From contig CAUJIO010000004.1 in the NCBI GenBank assembly GCA_963205315.1, positions 1-64,000 on the forward strand: DNA of 64,000 nucleotides, read 5' to 3'. This DNA comes from Pseudomonadota bacterium. GTDB lineage: Bacteria; Pseudomonadota; Alphaproteobacteria; Rhizobiales; Aestuariivirgaceae. A program made the position numbers and the translations under genes. Positions 54,431 through 63,252 of this stretch are shown here, piece after piece. Each line of letters begins with the position of its first letter. The first letter of the stretch is position 1. The notes beneath the pieces are model-generated. The model was not told where the DNA came from, searched no databases, and worked only from the letters and a program-made list of their open reading frames with translations.

Positions 54431-55420
54431 ATGAGCCTGTTCCTCGATTCGGCGACGCCGCGAAATGCCAATGGCACAAAACGCCCGGCTTTTCAGCCGC
54501 ATCGCCGCAAGATGAACGGTCCCGCCGTGAGACTGGCTCTTGTCAACAACATGCCGGACTCTGCGTTGGTGGCCACTGAACGCCAGTTCACAAGACTGGC
54601 CAGCGAGGCGCTGGAGGGCGCGCTGGACATTTCCTTGTTCCATATCCCAAGCCTGCCTCGCGGCCAGGACGCGAAGGCCATTCTTGCGCAGAACTATTCG
54701 CCCATCGATGAGATGCTCGATGCGGAGTTTGATGCGCTGATTGTGACCGGAAATGAACCGCGTGCAGCGAAGCTTGATGACGAACCCTATTGGCCTGATC
54801 TCGTCGAAATTGTCACATGGGCGCAGCAGAACACTGCGATCAGCCTGTGGTCCTGCCTCGCGGCGCATGGAGCTGTCCTGTATCTCGACGGCATCGAACG
54901 GCAGCGACTGCCCCGGAAGAAGTCAGGTGTGCTGAGCTGCAACGTGGCCGAGCCAGCACGTCACGGACTGCCGGCATCACTGACCGTCTGTCATTCGCGC
55001 ATGAATGAGGTGAGGACATCAGATCTCTTGGCGCGGGGCTACGAAATTGTATCCGAGGCTGCCGGTGGACATGTCGATGTCTTCGCCAAGACCAGCGGAA
55101 GCCGCTTCCTGTTTCTGCAGGGACATCCGGAATACGACGCAGATTCGCTGATGCGAGAATATCGCCGTGACGTCGGACGCTATCTGAATGGCAATCGCGA
55201 AACCTACCCCGATGTTCCTGAAAGCTATTTCGACTCGATGACGACTGTCCGCATGGAGAATTTCCGTGTCCTGGCCGAAAAGAGCCGCGACATGCGCCTT
55301 TTCGAGTCGTTCCCTCAAGCGACCCTGCGTTCGGGTTTGCAGCGAAAACTGGCGGACAGCGCCAGGGATATCTTCAGTGGCTGGATGGCTGACGTTGGCA
55401 GCCCGGCACCGGCCACCTGA
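54431..55420 (+). CDS. Homoserine O-succinyl/acetyltransferase family protein (MetA-like)
   Basis: A 329-residue MetA-family acyltransferase. The triad is present as C142 (LWSCLAAHGAV), H232 and E234 (GHPEYD). The N-terminus VRLALVNNMPDSALVATERQF and RMNEV are family-like, but about 30 extra residues at the front and the SCLAAHG context differ from E. coli MetA, so it is a divergent branch. GGGAG lies seven bases before the ATG. It ends before a strong hairpin. Acyl donor (acetyl- or succinyl-CoA) is not decided here. Confidence 0.88.
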   Translation: MSLFLDSATPRNANGTKRPAFQPHRRKMNGPAVRLALVNNMPDSALVATERQFTRLASEALEGALDISLFHIPSLPRGQDAKAILAQNYSPIDEMLDAEFDALIVTGNEPRAAKLDDEPYWPDLVEIVTWAQQNTAISLWSCLAAHGAVLYLDGIERQRLPRKKSGVLSCNVAEPARHGLPASLTVCHSRMNEVRTSDLLARGYEIVSEAAGGHVDVFAKTSGSRFLFLQGHPEYDADSLMREYRRDVGRYLNGNRETYPDVPESYFDSMTTVRMENFRVLAEKSRDMRLFESFPQATLRSGLQRKLADSARDIFSGWMADVGSPAPAT

Positions 55421-55430
55421 CGCTTGCATG

Positions 55431-55458
55431 AAAAAGGGGTGAATGTTCACCCCTTTTT
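55431..55458. terminator. Bidirectional rho-independent terminator
   Basis: A perfect 12-bp stem (AAAAAGGGGTGA/TCACCCCTTTTT, loop ATGT) sits between the MetA-like gene (plus) and the carrier-protein gene (minus). The A- and T-ends give a T-run on either strand. Confidence 0.92.
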
Positions 55459-55484
55459 GCGATCTGGTTATGCCTCAACGGGCC

Positions 55485-55799
55485 TTAGTCTGTCTTCGTC
55501 AGATTGGTCATCATCGCGGCGATGGCCGAACCGGAATTGAAGTTCTCCGGTGTAATGAAGTCTTGCGGAATCATCAGATCGAAAGCGGCTTCGATCCCAA
55601 GCATGACTTGCACCATCTCGACGGACGTAAAACCGGCATCGGTCAGGTTACTCGTCTCGTCGTATTCCCGCCCATTGGCTTGCAACGGCCTGATTTCCTG
55701 CAGGACTGTCATCACCGCGGAAAGCAAGCCGGATCGCGTTCCGGCCAAGTGTCCCGGAACATTTCGAATTGGATCGTCGGCCAGGTACATGCTGCTCAT
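55485..55799 (-). CDS. Carrier protein for amino acid:[carrier protein] ligase
   Basis: A 104-residue carrier protein with S59 in LTDAGFTSVEMVQVM as the phosphopantetheine site. Its long N-terminus (SSMYLADDPIRNVP...) and TPENFNSGSAIAAMM resemble the special carriers charged by seryl-tRNA-synthetase-like ligases, one of which is encoded at 57241. Start at 55799 has GGAGAT about nine bases upstream; a longer frame reaches 55877. It is divergent from the flavoprotein gene. Confidence 0.88.
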   Translation of the reverse strand: MSSMYLADDPIRNVPGHLAGTRSGLLSAVMTVLQEIRPLQANGREYDETSNLTDAGFTSVEMVQVMLGIEAAFDLMIPQDFITPENFNSGSAIAAMMTNLTKTD

Positions 55800-55998
55800 G
55801 GGAAGGGATCTCCTGAACTGTGAGAGCGCGTTATAAAACGTCGCTAAAATTTTCGGAGTAATTCGCCGATTCATCATGAATGTTAGCCGTTTGCGCTGCG
55901 CATCGGCAGATTATCGATCGCTTAACCTTGCGATGAGCCAGGATGCATCGAGGCATGGTGCTTGCATTTCCGATCTCCGACAACCCGGAGATTCCAGA

Positions 55999-57210
55999 AT
56001 GAACATCAGGACCGCGACCGACAGCACCCAATCCCTGAACGGCACCGCCGATATTCTTCGATTCAAGGCACGGACCGACGCGGTGTGTGCCGTAGCGCTT
56101 GCACATGCTGCGGATGTCGACACTTCGGCGCGTTTTCCGGCTGAGGCCATGGCCATGCTGAAAGAGCAGCACCTGATGGGAATATTCGTTCCAGCCGAAC
56201 TTGGAGGCGAGGGCGCCACAATGTCCGAGGCAGCCGAGATCTGTTATGCACTCGGCCGCGCGTGCGGTTCCGCAGGCATGATCTATGCCATGCATCTCGT
56301 GAAAGTTGCTTGCATTGTCAATCACGGCCTGGGCATTCAGTGGCAGGAGGACGTCCTCCGCCGTCTCCATACAGAACAGTTGCTGTTTGCATCGTCCACG
56401 ACTGAGGGAATGGGGGGCGGCAACGTGCGCTCAAGTGCGGCGGCAATTGTCGCTGACGGCAGCCGCATCACACTCGACCGCGATGCGTCGGTCATTTCAT
56501 ACGGAGCCTATGCCGATGGACTGGTGACCACGGCGCGGCGCGCCGGCGGATCAGATTCATCTGATCAAGTGCTTGTGGTGTTCATGAAGGAAGACTATGT
56601 GATGGAACTTACCGGCGGCTGGGATACGCTGGGAATGCGCGGCACCTGCTCCACCGGTTTCCGCCTCAAGGCCTCCGGCCTGCCTGAACAGGTTCTGCCT
56701 GTTCCCTATGATCGCATTCATGCCCAAACAATGACGCCTGCCGCCCATCTGCTATGGTCCAGCGTATGGGCCGGAATTGCTGCGGCTGCTGTGCAAAAAG
56801 CCGAACTCTTCGTGCGCAAGGCGATGCGCGGCAGCAACGGCCAGACACCGCCAGCGGCACCGCGGCTGGGCGAGGCCAAATCGAAGCTCCGACAACTCCG
56901 TGGACTGCTGGAGGTCTCCATCAATCGCTACGAAGCGGCGCATGATGACCAGCGTGCTTGGAGTTCGCTCGACTATCAGACCGCTCTGGCGATGACCAAA
57001 GTCGATGCCTCAGAACTGGCGGTCGACGCGGTGATGGCGAGTTATCGTGCCTGTGGACTGGCTGGATATCGCAACGACGGCGAGGTCAGCATCGGCCGCC
57101 ACCTGCGCGACATTCTCTCCTCTCCGATCATGATCAACAATGACCGGATCACCGCCAGCATGGCCGGCGCCGTTCTGATGAGCGGCGTTCCGCAGACCAT
57201 TCGTACCTAA
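55999..57210 (+). CDS. Acyl-CoA dehydrogenase-like flavoprotein
   Basis: A 403-residue acyl-CoA-dehydrogenase-fold flavoprotein with GIFVPAELGGEGATMSEAAEICYALGRACGS, SSTTEGMGGGNVRSS and a C-terminal GLAGYRNDGEVSIGRHLRDILSSPIMINNDRI. The usual catalytic glutamate context (EGT.Q) is not present, so its chemistry may differ; aminoacyl-carrier oxidation, as by prolyl-carrier dehydrogenases, is a possibility. ATG at 55999 has GGAG eight bases upstream. Known aa:CP ligase loci carry a similar gene. Confidence 0.85.
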   Translation: MNIRTATDSTQSLNGTADILRFKARTDAVCAVALAHAADVDTSARFPAEAMAMLKEQHLMGIFVPAELGGEGATMSEAAEICYALGRACGSAGMIYAMHLVKVACIVNHGLGIQWQEDVLRRLHTEQLLFASSTTEGMGGGNVRSSAAAIVADGSRITLDRDASVISYGAYADGLVTTARRAGGSDSSDQVLVVFMKEDYVMELTGGWDTLGMRGTCSTGFRLKASGLPEQVLPVPYDRIHAQTMTPAAHLLWSSVWAGIAAAAVQKAELFVRKAMRGSNGQTPPAAPRLGEAKSKLRQLRGLLEVSINRYEAAHDDQRAWSSLDYQTALAMTKVDASELAVDAVMASYRACGLAGYRNDGEVSIGRHLRDILSSPIMINNDRITASMAGAVLMSGVPQTIRT

Positions 57211-57240
57211 GCATATCAATACCGCTCCGGAGTTGCCGAC

Positions 57241-58179
57241 ATGAACATGCCCATCCAGCCTGCGCGCCAGACCACCGTTATCAAGACCGCGGAGATCGAT
57301 GCGATGGCAACGACACTGTTCCGCCCCATGGGTGCCGATGGTGTCTATGCCCGCACCGCAGACTATGAATTGGTGATCGAGAAGCTCAGCGCATTGATCT
57401 CGAGCTACCGCGATGCAGAGGCTGAAATCCTGCGCTTTCCGCCAGTCATGAGCCGCTTCCAGCTGGAGAAGTCGGGTTACCTGAAGAGCTTTCCCAATCT
57501 GCTTGGCTGCGTCTGCGCACTCCACGGCAGCGAATCGGAGATCAATCAAGCGGTCGGCCGTCATGACGCCGGCGGCGACTGGACAACATCTCTTTCCCCT
57601 GCCGACCTGGTATTGTCCCCCGCCGCCTGCTACCCGGTCTATCCGATCGCCGCGGCACGCGGCGTGGTTCCGGCAGAGGGATATGTGTTCGACATCGCGG
57701 CCGATGTGTTCCGTCACGAGCCCTCGCGCGAGATCGACCGGTTCCAATCTTTCCGCATGCGTGAGTATGTCTGCATCGGCGCCGCGCAACATGTATCGGA
57801 CTTTCGTGCGCGCTGGATGGACCGCGCACAGGAGATCGCCAGCAATCTTGCCCTTCCCTTCACGCTCGAAACGGCGAGCGATCCGTTCTTCGGACGAATG
57901 GGGCAGATGAAGGCGGTGGCGCAGCTTCAGGCGGCATTGAAATTCGAACTCCTCATTCCCGTCCGCAGTCATGAAAAGCAGACCGCCTGCATGAGCTTCA
58001 ACTATCACAAGGAACATTTCGGCACAGTGTGGGACATGAAGCTGCAAAGCGGAGAACCCGCACATTCGGGTTGCGTGGCCTTCGGCATGGACAGGCTGGC
58101 TGTGGCGATGTTCGCCATACATGGTCTTGACATGACGAAATGGCCCGCCGGCGTCCGCAAGACGCTGTCATTGTCGTGA
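57241..58179 (+). CDS. Amino acid:[carrier protein] ligase (class II aaRS homologue)
   Basis: A 312-residue catalytic core of an atypical seryl-tRNA synthetase. Motif 2 is VFRHEPSREIDRFQSFRMREYV and motif 3 is SGCVAFGMDRLA. C130, E175 and C278 match the zinc site described for the Bradyrhizobium japonicum enzyme. The N-terminal tRNA-binding coiled coil of SerRS is missing. Such ligases adenylate glycine or alanine (others possible) and load it on a dedicated carrier protein, here most likely that at 55485. It follows the flavoprotein gene by 30 bases and precedes a flippase gene. Confidence 0.93.
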   Translation: MNMPIQPARQTTVIKTAEIDAMATTLFRPMGADGVYARTADYELVIEKLSALISSYRDAEAEILRFPPVMSRFQLEKSGYLKSFPNLLGCVCALHGSESEINQAVGRHDAGGDWTTSLSPADLVLSPAACYPVYPIAAARGVVPAEGYVFDIAADVFRHEPSREIDRFQSFRMREYVCIGAAQHVSDFRARWMDRAQEIASNLALPFTLETASDPFFGRMGQMKAVAQLQAALKFELLIPVRSHEKQTACMSFNYHKEHFGTVWDMKLQSGEPAHSGCVAFGMDRLAVAMFAIHGLDMTKWPAGVRKTLSLS

Positions 58180-58209
58180 TTGCAGAGCTTCCCGGATCAA
58201 ACTGATTTC

Positions 58210-59535
58210 ATGTCCCTCTTTCGTACACTCAACGCCTTTGCTTCGCGCTCCTCGGTCATCATGCTGTCACGCCTTGCTGGCGCCGGCGTTGGCTTCCTGA
58301 CACAGTTCCTGCTCGTCAAGCTGATGGGAGCGCATCATCTCGGCCTGTTCTACGCCGCAAGCAGCCTTGCCGCCGTGCTTGGCGTCATCACAGCGCAAGG
58401 GTATCCGCAAGTGGCCGCTCGCTTTGTCGGGCGTTACCGCAACAAGCAGGATGAACTGCTTTTTTCCAGCTTTACAGGGCATGCGATGCGGGACGGAATT
58501 GTCTTCGCCGTGGCCGCGGCGCTGGGCGTGACAGCCTGGGCCTTTTACTGGCCCGGTCACGACATGGACGAAAGAATAGCCTATGCCGTTGCGGGTTGGA
58601 TGTTGCTGGCGATCGTTACGCTCAATATCCTGACCAATGTCGCCGGTGGCATGCGGCTTTTCAGTCTCTGCTACATGCCGGAAGGCATGTTGCGGCCGAT
58701 TGTTTTCTTTGCAGCTGTGGCACTGGCCGGGATCACCGGCTTCACGCTGTCGGCCGAAGCTGCGATCATCATTTTTGCCGCAATCACAGCACTGCTGGCG
58801 GCTGGTGTGGCTCTTATCCTTGGGCGCCAGATGCCAGTCCAGAAGCCTCAGCGGAACACACGTAAAGCATTGAAATGGCGCTGGCGCAGTGAAGCCTGGC
58901 ACCTCGTGCTCCTGGCCATATTCACCAACTTTTTCGCCGACGTCGGCATACTCGTGGCGGTTCCGTTTCTCAGCAATGCGCAAGTTGCAGTGTTCGGTCT
59001 GTGCCTCAAATTGGCACTGCTGGTCGGTTATTTCGTGCAGATCGGCCAGCAGATGGCCGTGCCCGACATGGCCGATGCAAGGCACGCCGGCGACGTGTCA
59101 CGGCTTCACAGGGCTGCATGGCGTTCGATCATCACCCCCGCTGCCATTACGGCCATCAGCATGGAGATCATCTATCTCGCCGGTGATCGGCTGCTCACCT
59201 TGTTTGGCCCTGAGTTCGCACAGGGGCGGGATGCACTTCTCATCCTGCTCGCGGCCCAGATGCTGCGGGCTCTTGCCGGCCCCAGCGCCCATCTGCTGAC
59301 CCTGAGCGGCATTCAGAGCATCAATCTTGGCATTGCTGTCTCGTCACTCGTCGTGCTCTTCATTGGCAGTGCGCTCCTGTCGCCACCGTTTGGAATTGAA
59401 GGTGCAGCATTGGCCGTGCTGCTGGCCTACGGCTACTGGATCGGCGTCAGTGCCATTGCCCTTCGCTGGTTGAAGGAACCATCAGTCGACGTGGTGTGGC
59501 TGGCTGTCTCGCGGCTGCAGACGAGGCCGGCATAG
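58210..59535 (+). CDS. Wzx/MATE-like flippase (polysaccharide biosynthesis membrane protein)
   Basis: A 441-residue membrane protein with about 12 hydrophobic helices; SRLAGAGVGFLTQFLLVKLMGAHHLG is the typical opening of Wzx/MurJ/MATE-type proteins. It would move a lipid-linked or small-molecule product across the inner membrane. I use ATG 58210; a TTG at 58180 would add ten residues, and neither has a good ribosome site. Last gene of the flavoprotein-ligase unit. Confidence 0.82.
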   Translation: MSLFRTLNAFASRSSVIMLSRLAGAGVGFLTQFLLVKLMGAHHLGLFYAASSLAAVLGVITAQGYPQVAARFVGRYRNKQDELLFSSFTGHAMRDGIVFAVAAALGVTAWAFYWPGHDMDERIAYAVAGWMLLAIVTLNILTNVAGGMRLFSLCYMPEGMLRPIVFFAAVALAGITGFTLSAEAAIIIFAAITALLAAGVALILGRQMPVQKPQRNTRKALKWRWRSEAWHLVLLAIFTNFFADVGILVAVPFLSNAQVAVFGLCLKLALLVGYFVQIGQQMAVPDMADARHAGDVSRLHRAAWRSIITPAAITAISMEIIYLAGDRLLTLFGPEFAQGRDALLILLAAQMLRALAGPSAHLLTLSGIQSINLGIAVSSLVVLFIGSALLSPPFGIEGAALAVLLAYGYWIGVSAIALRWLKEPSVDVVWLAVSRLQTRPA

Positions 59536-59548
59536 ATCGGACATCGCT

Positions 59549-60913
59549 CTATGAAATGGCCGGCGTTGCGAGGAGCCACAGACCGAAGGTGGTATAGAGC
59601 ACCATCAGCGCAGCCAGCGGAGCCTCGAGCTTCATCATGGTGACGCGGTCAAGCCCGGTGTCGGCGGCCATGGCATGCGCTACGACCGTCGCAACAACAT
59701 GTCCGAGCACGACAGAGACCGTCTGCACACTGAAAAGCACCAGCGCCCCAAATGCAGTGTTCTGGAACGATGCGGTGACGTGCATCCCGGCGAGACCGAG
59801 AAGATTTTCTCCTGATCCGAGCGGATCATTGAGTGCCAACACCGTGTATTGAAGGTTCAGAAGCGCATCACCCAGATAATGCGCCAGGTGATAGGCAATG
59901 GAAATGGGAATGAGCGAGAGAACCAGACGTCCGAGCAGATGACCAAGCGCTACAGGCTTTCCGGCCCAGGCCCAACCGGCGCACACCGCACTAACATAGA
60001 CAGCTGCCAGCAGGATGAAGGATCCGAGCAGTCCCAAGGTATTTGGCAACATCACAGCCGTGCGCCCCGGGTAATCCAGCGGGTTGATGCCGATCACTGC
60101 CAACCAAGCAAAAGTGTTGGCGAGGCCATCAAATGAGATAGAGCTCAATGTGAGCAAGACGAAAAGCATTCCTGCTGCCGGCAAAGGCGCAAGAGACAGC
60201 AGTCCGGCACCAGGGTATGTCCATCCCGCTCCTGTCCGAGGGGCAGTCGCACCCACCTGGGAAAGGAACACAGCGAAGGGATCGGCTTTGCCAAGCCACG
60301 TCTTGTGACCGAATGCCATGATTGCCAGCATGGTACCCGCAACATAGAGCATGACCACCAGCGCAAGGCGCGGCGGATTTTCCGGGCCGGGATAGACCAG
60401 CTGGAACCATGCGAAGGCCGCGTAAATCAAGAGAGCCGGCCAGTACGCAAGTTGCACAGGAAAAGCCAGCGGCGGCGGAAAAATGCGGGTAATCAGGCGC
60501 GCTGGTCCGCTGAAGGGATTCAATGTCTGCCAAATATCGCCAAAGAGCGGATGCAGCAGGACAATGATGACCCACCACAAAGTCCAGATCATTAGCGGCA
60601 GAAGATTCTCGGCTGGGTCATGCGGACCGGTAAAGCCGATCGAAACTGCCACACCAAGAATTATGGCGCTGATCACACTGGGGAGCACCGCATTGGAGTG
60701 CCGCTGCGCCGCGGGCCGAAGCCGAAGGCTGGACGATGAACTCTTCAGCGTTGAAACGACAATGAAAGACACGAGAACCACCAGTGCACCGCTGAAGATG
60801 ACATAGCCTGTCGGCAACAGGAGCACGAAGCCACGGGTGGAACTATGGGCCAACGCCGGAAGTGGGGCTGCGATGAGGAGGATTGCCGCAAGCACCCACC
60901 GCAGCACGCTCAT
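59549..60913 (-). CDS. Multi-pass membrane protein of unknown function
   Basis: A 454-residue protein with a possible signal peptide (to about residue 22, ALAHS) and some ten or more hydrophobic helices. Polar motifs include GFTGPHDPAENLLPLMIW, HPLFGDIWQTLNPF and a histidine-rich IAYHLAHYLGD. I recognise no transporter or enzyme motif. Its start overlaps the LivF stop by four bases, so it is made with the ABC importer and may assist it or act on the imported compound. Confidence 0.8.
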   Translation of the reverse strand: MSVLRWVLAAILLIAAPLPALAHSSTRGFVLLLPTGYVIFSGALVVLVSFIVVSTLKSSSSSLRLRPAAQRHSNAVLPSVISAIILGVAVSIGFTGPHDPAENLLPLMIWTLWWVIIVLLHPLFGDIWQTLNPFSGPARLITRIFPPPLAFPVQLAYWPALLIYAAFAWFQLVYPGPENPPRLALVVMLYVAGTMLAIMAFGHKTWLGKADPFAVFLSQVGATAPRTGAGWTYPGAGLLSLAPLPAAGMLFVLLTLSSISFDGLANTFAWLAVIGINPLDYPGRTAVMLPNTLGLLGSFILLAAVYVSAVCAGWAWAGKPVALGHLLGRLVLSLIPISIAYHLAHYLGDALLNLQYTVLALNDPLGSGENLLGLAGMHVTASFQNTAFGALVLFSVQTVSVVLGHVVATVVAHAMAADTGLDRVTMMKLEAPLAALMVLYTTFGLWLLATPAIS

Positions 60914-61611
60914 CCGCCGATTCCGACATATTTGTCGATTGCGTGGCGATTGCGGCCCAGCTCCTCGACACTCATGGTCGCTGTGACACGGCCGTTCTCG
61001 ACGAAGGCCACCCGTGTGGCGACAGGCAGTACAGCGTCCACACGCTGTTCCACGAGAATGACCGTCACCCCATGGTCTTTGAGATCGAGAACCGATTGAC
61101 GAATGCGCGCGATCATGGCGGGACTCAATCCCTCCGTCGGCTCGTCAAGCAGCAACAGCTTCGGATTGACGCACAGGGCGCGCGCCATCGCCAGCATCTG
61201 CTGCTCGCCGCCACTGAGAGTGCCGGACTGCTGCTTCAGGCGGTCCTTCAGGATCGGGAAAACCGTCAAGACATGGTCCAACACCTCGGGCCCTGCGTTG
61301 CGCGTCATCAGCCCGATCTTCAGGTTCTCCAGGACGGTGAGCTCTGAGAAAAGCCGGCGGCCCTGAGGAACATATCCAATGCCATGGCGGGGAACGTCAT
61401 GAGCGGCCAGCTTCGTGAGATCAACGCCATCTAGAACGATGTGGCCGGACCGCACCCGGACAAGCCCCATGATGGCTTTGAGCGCCGTGGTCTTGCCCGC
61501 GCCGTTGCGGCCGAGCAGGCAGAGAATCTCTCCGGCTTCAAGCCTCAACGACAGCGAACGCAAGACCTGTGCTGCACCATAAAAACAGTCGATGCTCTGG
61601 ACATCAAGCAT
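60910..61611 (-). CDS. livF: Branched-chain amino acid-type ABC transporter ATPase (LivF-like)
   Basis: A 233-residue ATPase: GRNGAGKTT (Walker A), GIGYVPQGRRLFSELTV, LSGGEQQMLAMARAL signature, LLLDEPTEGLSP (Walker B). I start at 61611, inside the last codons of LivG (8-base overlap); the longer frame has an unlikely arginine-rich leader. Substrate could be amino acids, amides, urea or similar. Confidence 0.93.
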   Translation of the reverse strand: MLDVQSIDCFYGAAQVLRSLSLRLEAGEILCLLGRNGAGKTTALKAIMGLVRVRSGHIVLDGVDLTKLAAHDVPRHGIGYVPQGRRLFSELTVLENLKIGLMTRNAGPEVLDHVLTVFPILKDRLKQQSGTLSGGEQQMLAMARALCVNPKLLLLDEPTEGLSPAMIARIRQSVLDLKDHGVTVILVEQRVDAVLPVATRVAFVENGRVTATMSVEELGRNRHAIDKYVGIGG

Positions 61612-62314
61612 CGGCAGTACCCAGGTAGGCGGCCTGCACTGCAGGATTGGCGCGGATCGCCTCCGGCGTGCCCTCAGCAAGGATCGAGCCCCGGTCCAGT
61701 ACCGTAATGCGATGGGCGAGGCTCATGACGACCGGCATGTTGTGTTCGATCAGCAACACAGTGGCGCGTTTCGAGAGTGTGCGGACGAGTTCGATGAAAT
61801 TGTCTATTTCGCCGTCCGATAAGCCTTGTGTTGGTTCATCGAGAATGAGCAACTTCGGACGCAGGGCAAGGCCCATGGCCACTTCCAGGAGGCGTTGATG
61901 GCCGTAGGCCAGGGTGCCTGCGACCTGAGAGGCGCGATCTCCCAGGCCAACCTGTTCAAGGCAGGATCGCGTGTCCGTGGTGCCACGTTGATGGGAGGCC
62001 AAGTCGACATTCTCCGCCACAGTCAGCTTGGCATAGATGCTGGTGATCTGGAACGTATAGGCGATGCCAAGCCTGACACGCCTGAATGCCGGAAGGTGCG
62101 AGATGTCAGCGCCTTCAAACAAGATGGTTCCGGCGCTTGGAGCCACGCGGCCCGATATGAGGCCAACGAAGGTGGTCTTGCCGGCACCATTGGGGCCGAT
62201 GACAGCGCGGATCTCGCCGGCCTCGAGCGTGAAGTCGACATCGGTCACGGCTTTCAATCCGCCGAAGTTGCGCGACAGGCCTCGTGTTTCAAGGATCGCC
62301 GTCACGGCAGCCAC
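61604..62314 (-). CDS. livG: Branched-chain amino acid-type ABC transporter ATPase (LivG-like)
   Basis: A 236-residue ATPase opening with GLSRNFGGLKAVTDVDF and GPNGAGKTT (Walker A), with LAYGHQRLLEVAMGL as the signature region (LSYG type) and LLILDEPTQGLS (Walker B). It overlaps LivM by 13 bases and LivF by 8. Confidence 0.93.
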   Translation of the reverse strand: MAAVTAILETRGLSRNFGGLKAVTDVDFTLEAGEIRAVIGPNGAGKTTFVGLISGRVAPSAGTILFEGADISHLPAFRRVRLGIAYTFQITSIYAKLTVAENVDLASHQRGTTDTRSCLEQVGLGDRASQVAGTLAYGHQRLLEVAMGLALRPKLLILDEPTQGLSDGEIDNFIELVRTLSKRATVLLIEHNMPVVMSLAHRITVLDRGSILAEGTPEAIRANPAVQAAYLGTADA

Positions 62315-63252
62315 TTCAGGTAGCGCTGGCGGATGCTGCCGAGAATGCCTTTCGGAAAAAACAGTACCAGAGCAATCAACACGGCGCCGGTTATCAGCAG
62401 GCTGACGTTGGTGAAGCCTGAGGCGAAATCAACAAGCAGGAACATCACACCGGTCCCCAGCATCGGTCCAAGTGTTGTCGATGCGCCGCCCAGCAATGTC
62501 CACAGCAGCGGATGGATCGAATACTGAATCGAGGCAAGCGTCGAGCCGGCATAGGCGAACATCAGGGCATATGTGGCCCCGGACACGGCGGAGAGCGTGC
62601 CTGAGATGACGAACGCAATGAATTTATAGCGCGCCACGTCATAGCCGAGCATCGCAGTACGGTCTTCATTCTCGCGGATCGCCACCAGCACATGCCCGAA
62701 CCGCGAGCGCACCAGAACAAGGATAAGCGCAACCAGAATCGCTAGCAGCGCAAGTGCCAGATTGTAGCGCAAGAGCGGATCCGTCAGATCGATTGTCCGG
62801 CCAAGAAACGAGAAAATCCGGATTGTGTCGAGTATGACGATCCCTTCATCGCCGCGCGTATAGTCACCAAAATACAGGACGGTGAGGAAGGCGGCCTGCG
62901 AAAACATCAGTGTCACGATCATGAAGCCAACTCCCCTGGCCCGAAGCACAATCACTCCCATGATGGACGAGACAACAACACCAATCAGAGTGGCAGCGAG
63001 GAAGGCCTCGGGCACAGAGAGACCGGCGCGCGTGGTACCAATGGCGGCGGCGTAGAGTCCGGTTGCAAAAAACATGGCATGACCAAGACTGAGAAGGCCG
63101 CTGTAGCCGAACAGCAGATTGTAGCCGGAGGCATAGACGGCAAGCACCATGATGCGGGTAAGCGTGAGTATCACATAATCGCTGGCGATGAATTGCAATG
63201 CGAAGAGCAAGAGCAGAACCGCCAGATGCAGCAAGACAATGCGGGCCGTCAT
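62302..63252 (-). CDS. livM: Branched-chain amino acid-type ABC permease (LivM-like)
   Basis: A 316-residue permease with about eight membrane helices and GYSGLLSLGHAMFFATGLYAAA near the front and VRSRFGHVLVAIRENEDRTAMLGYDVARYKFIAFV, the loop that touches the ATPase. Ends in a basic RQRYLKWLP tail. Confidence 0.94.
   Translation of the reverse strand: MTARIVLLHLAVLLLLFALQFIASDYVILTLTRIMVLAVYASGYNLLFGYSGLLSLGHAMFFATGLYAAAIGTTRAGLSVPEAFLAATLIGVVVSSIMGVIVLRARGVGFMIVTLMFSQAAFLTVLYFGDYTRGDEGIVILDTIRIFSFLGRTIDLTDPLLRYNLALALLAILVALILVLVRSRFGHVLVAIRENEDRTAMLGYDVARYKFIAFVISGTLSAVSGATYALMFAYAGSTLASIQYSIHPLLWTLLGGASTTLGPMLGTGVMFLLVDFASGFTNVSLLITGAVLIALVLFFPKGILGSIRQRYLKWLP

Noticed and set aside
57010-58122. 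Long minus-strand open frame of 370 codons, and similar ones at 47592-48698 and 39507-40412
   Set aside because: All lie opposite well-recognised genes and give low-complexity, motif-free proteins; they result from high G+C.
57241-58179. Seryl-tRNA synthetase
   Set aside because: The protein has the class II core but no N-terminal tRNA-binding arm, and sits beside a carrier protein, so a carrier ligase fits better.
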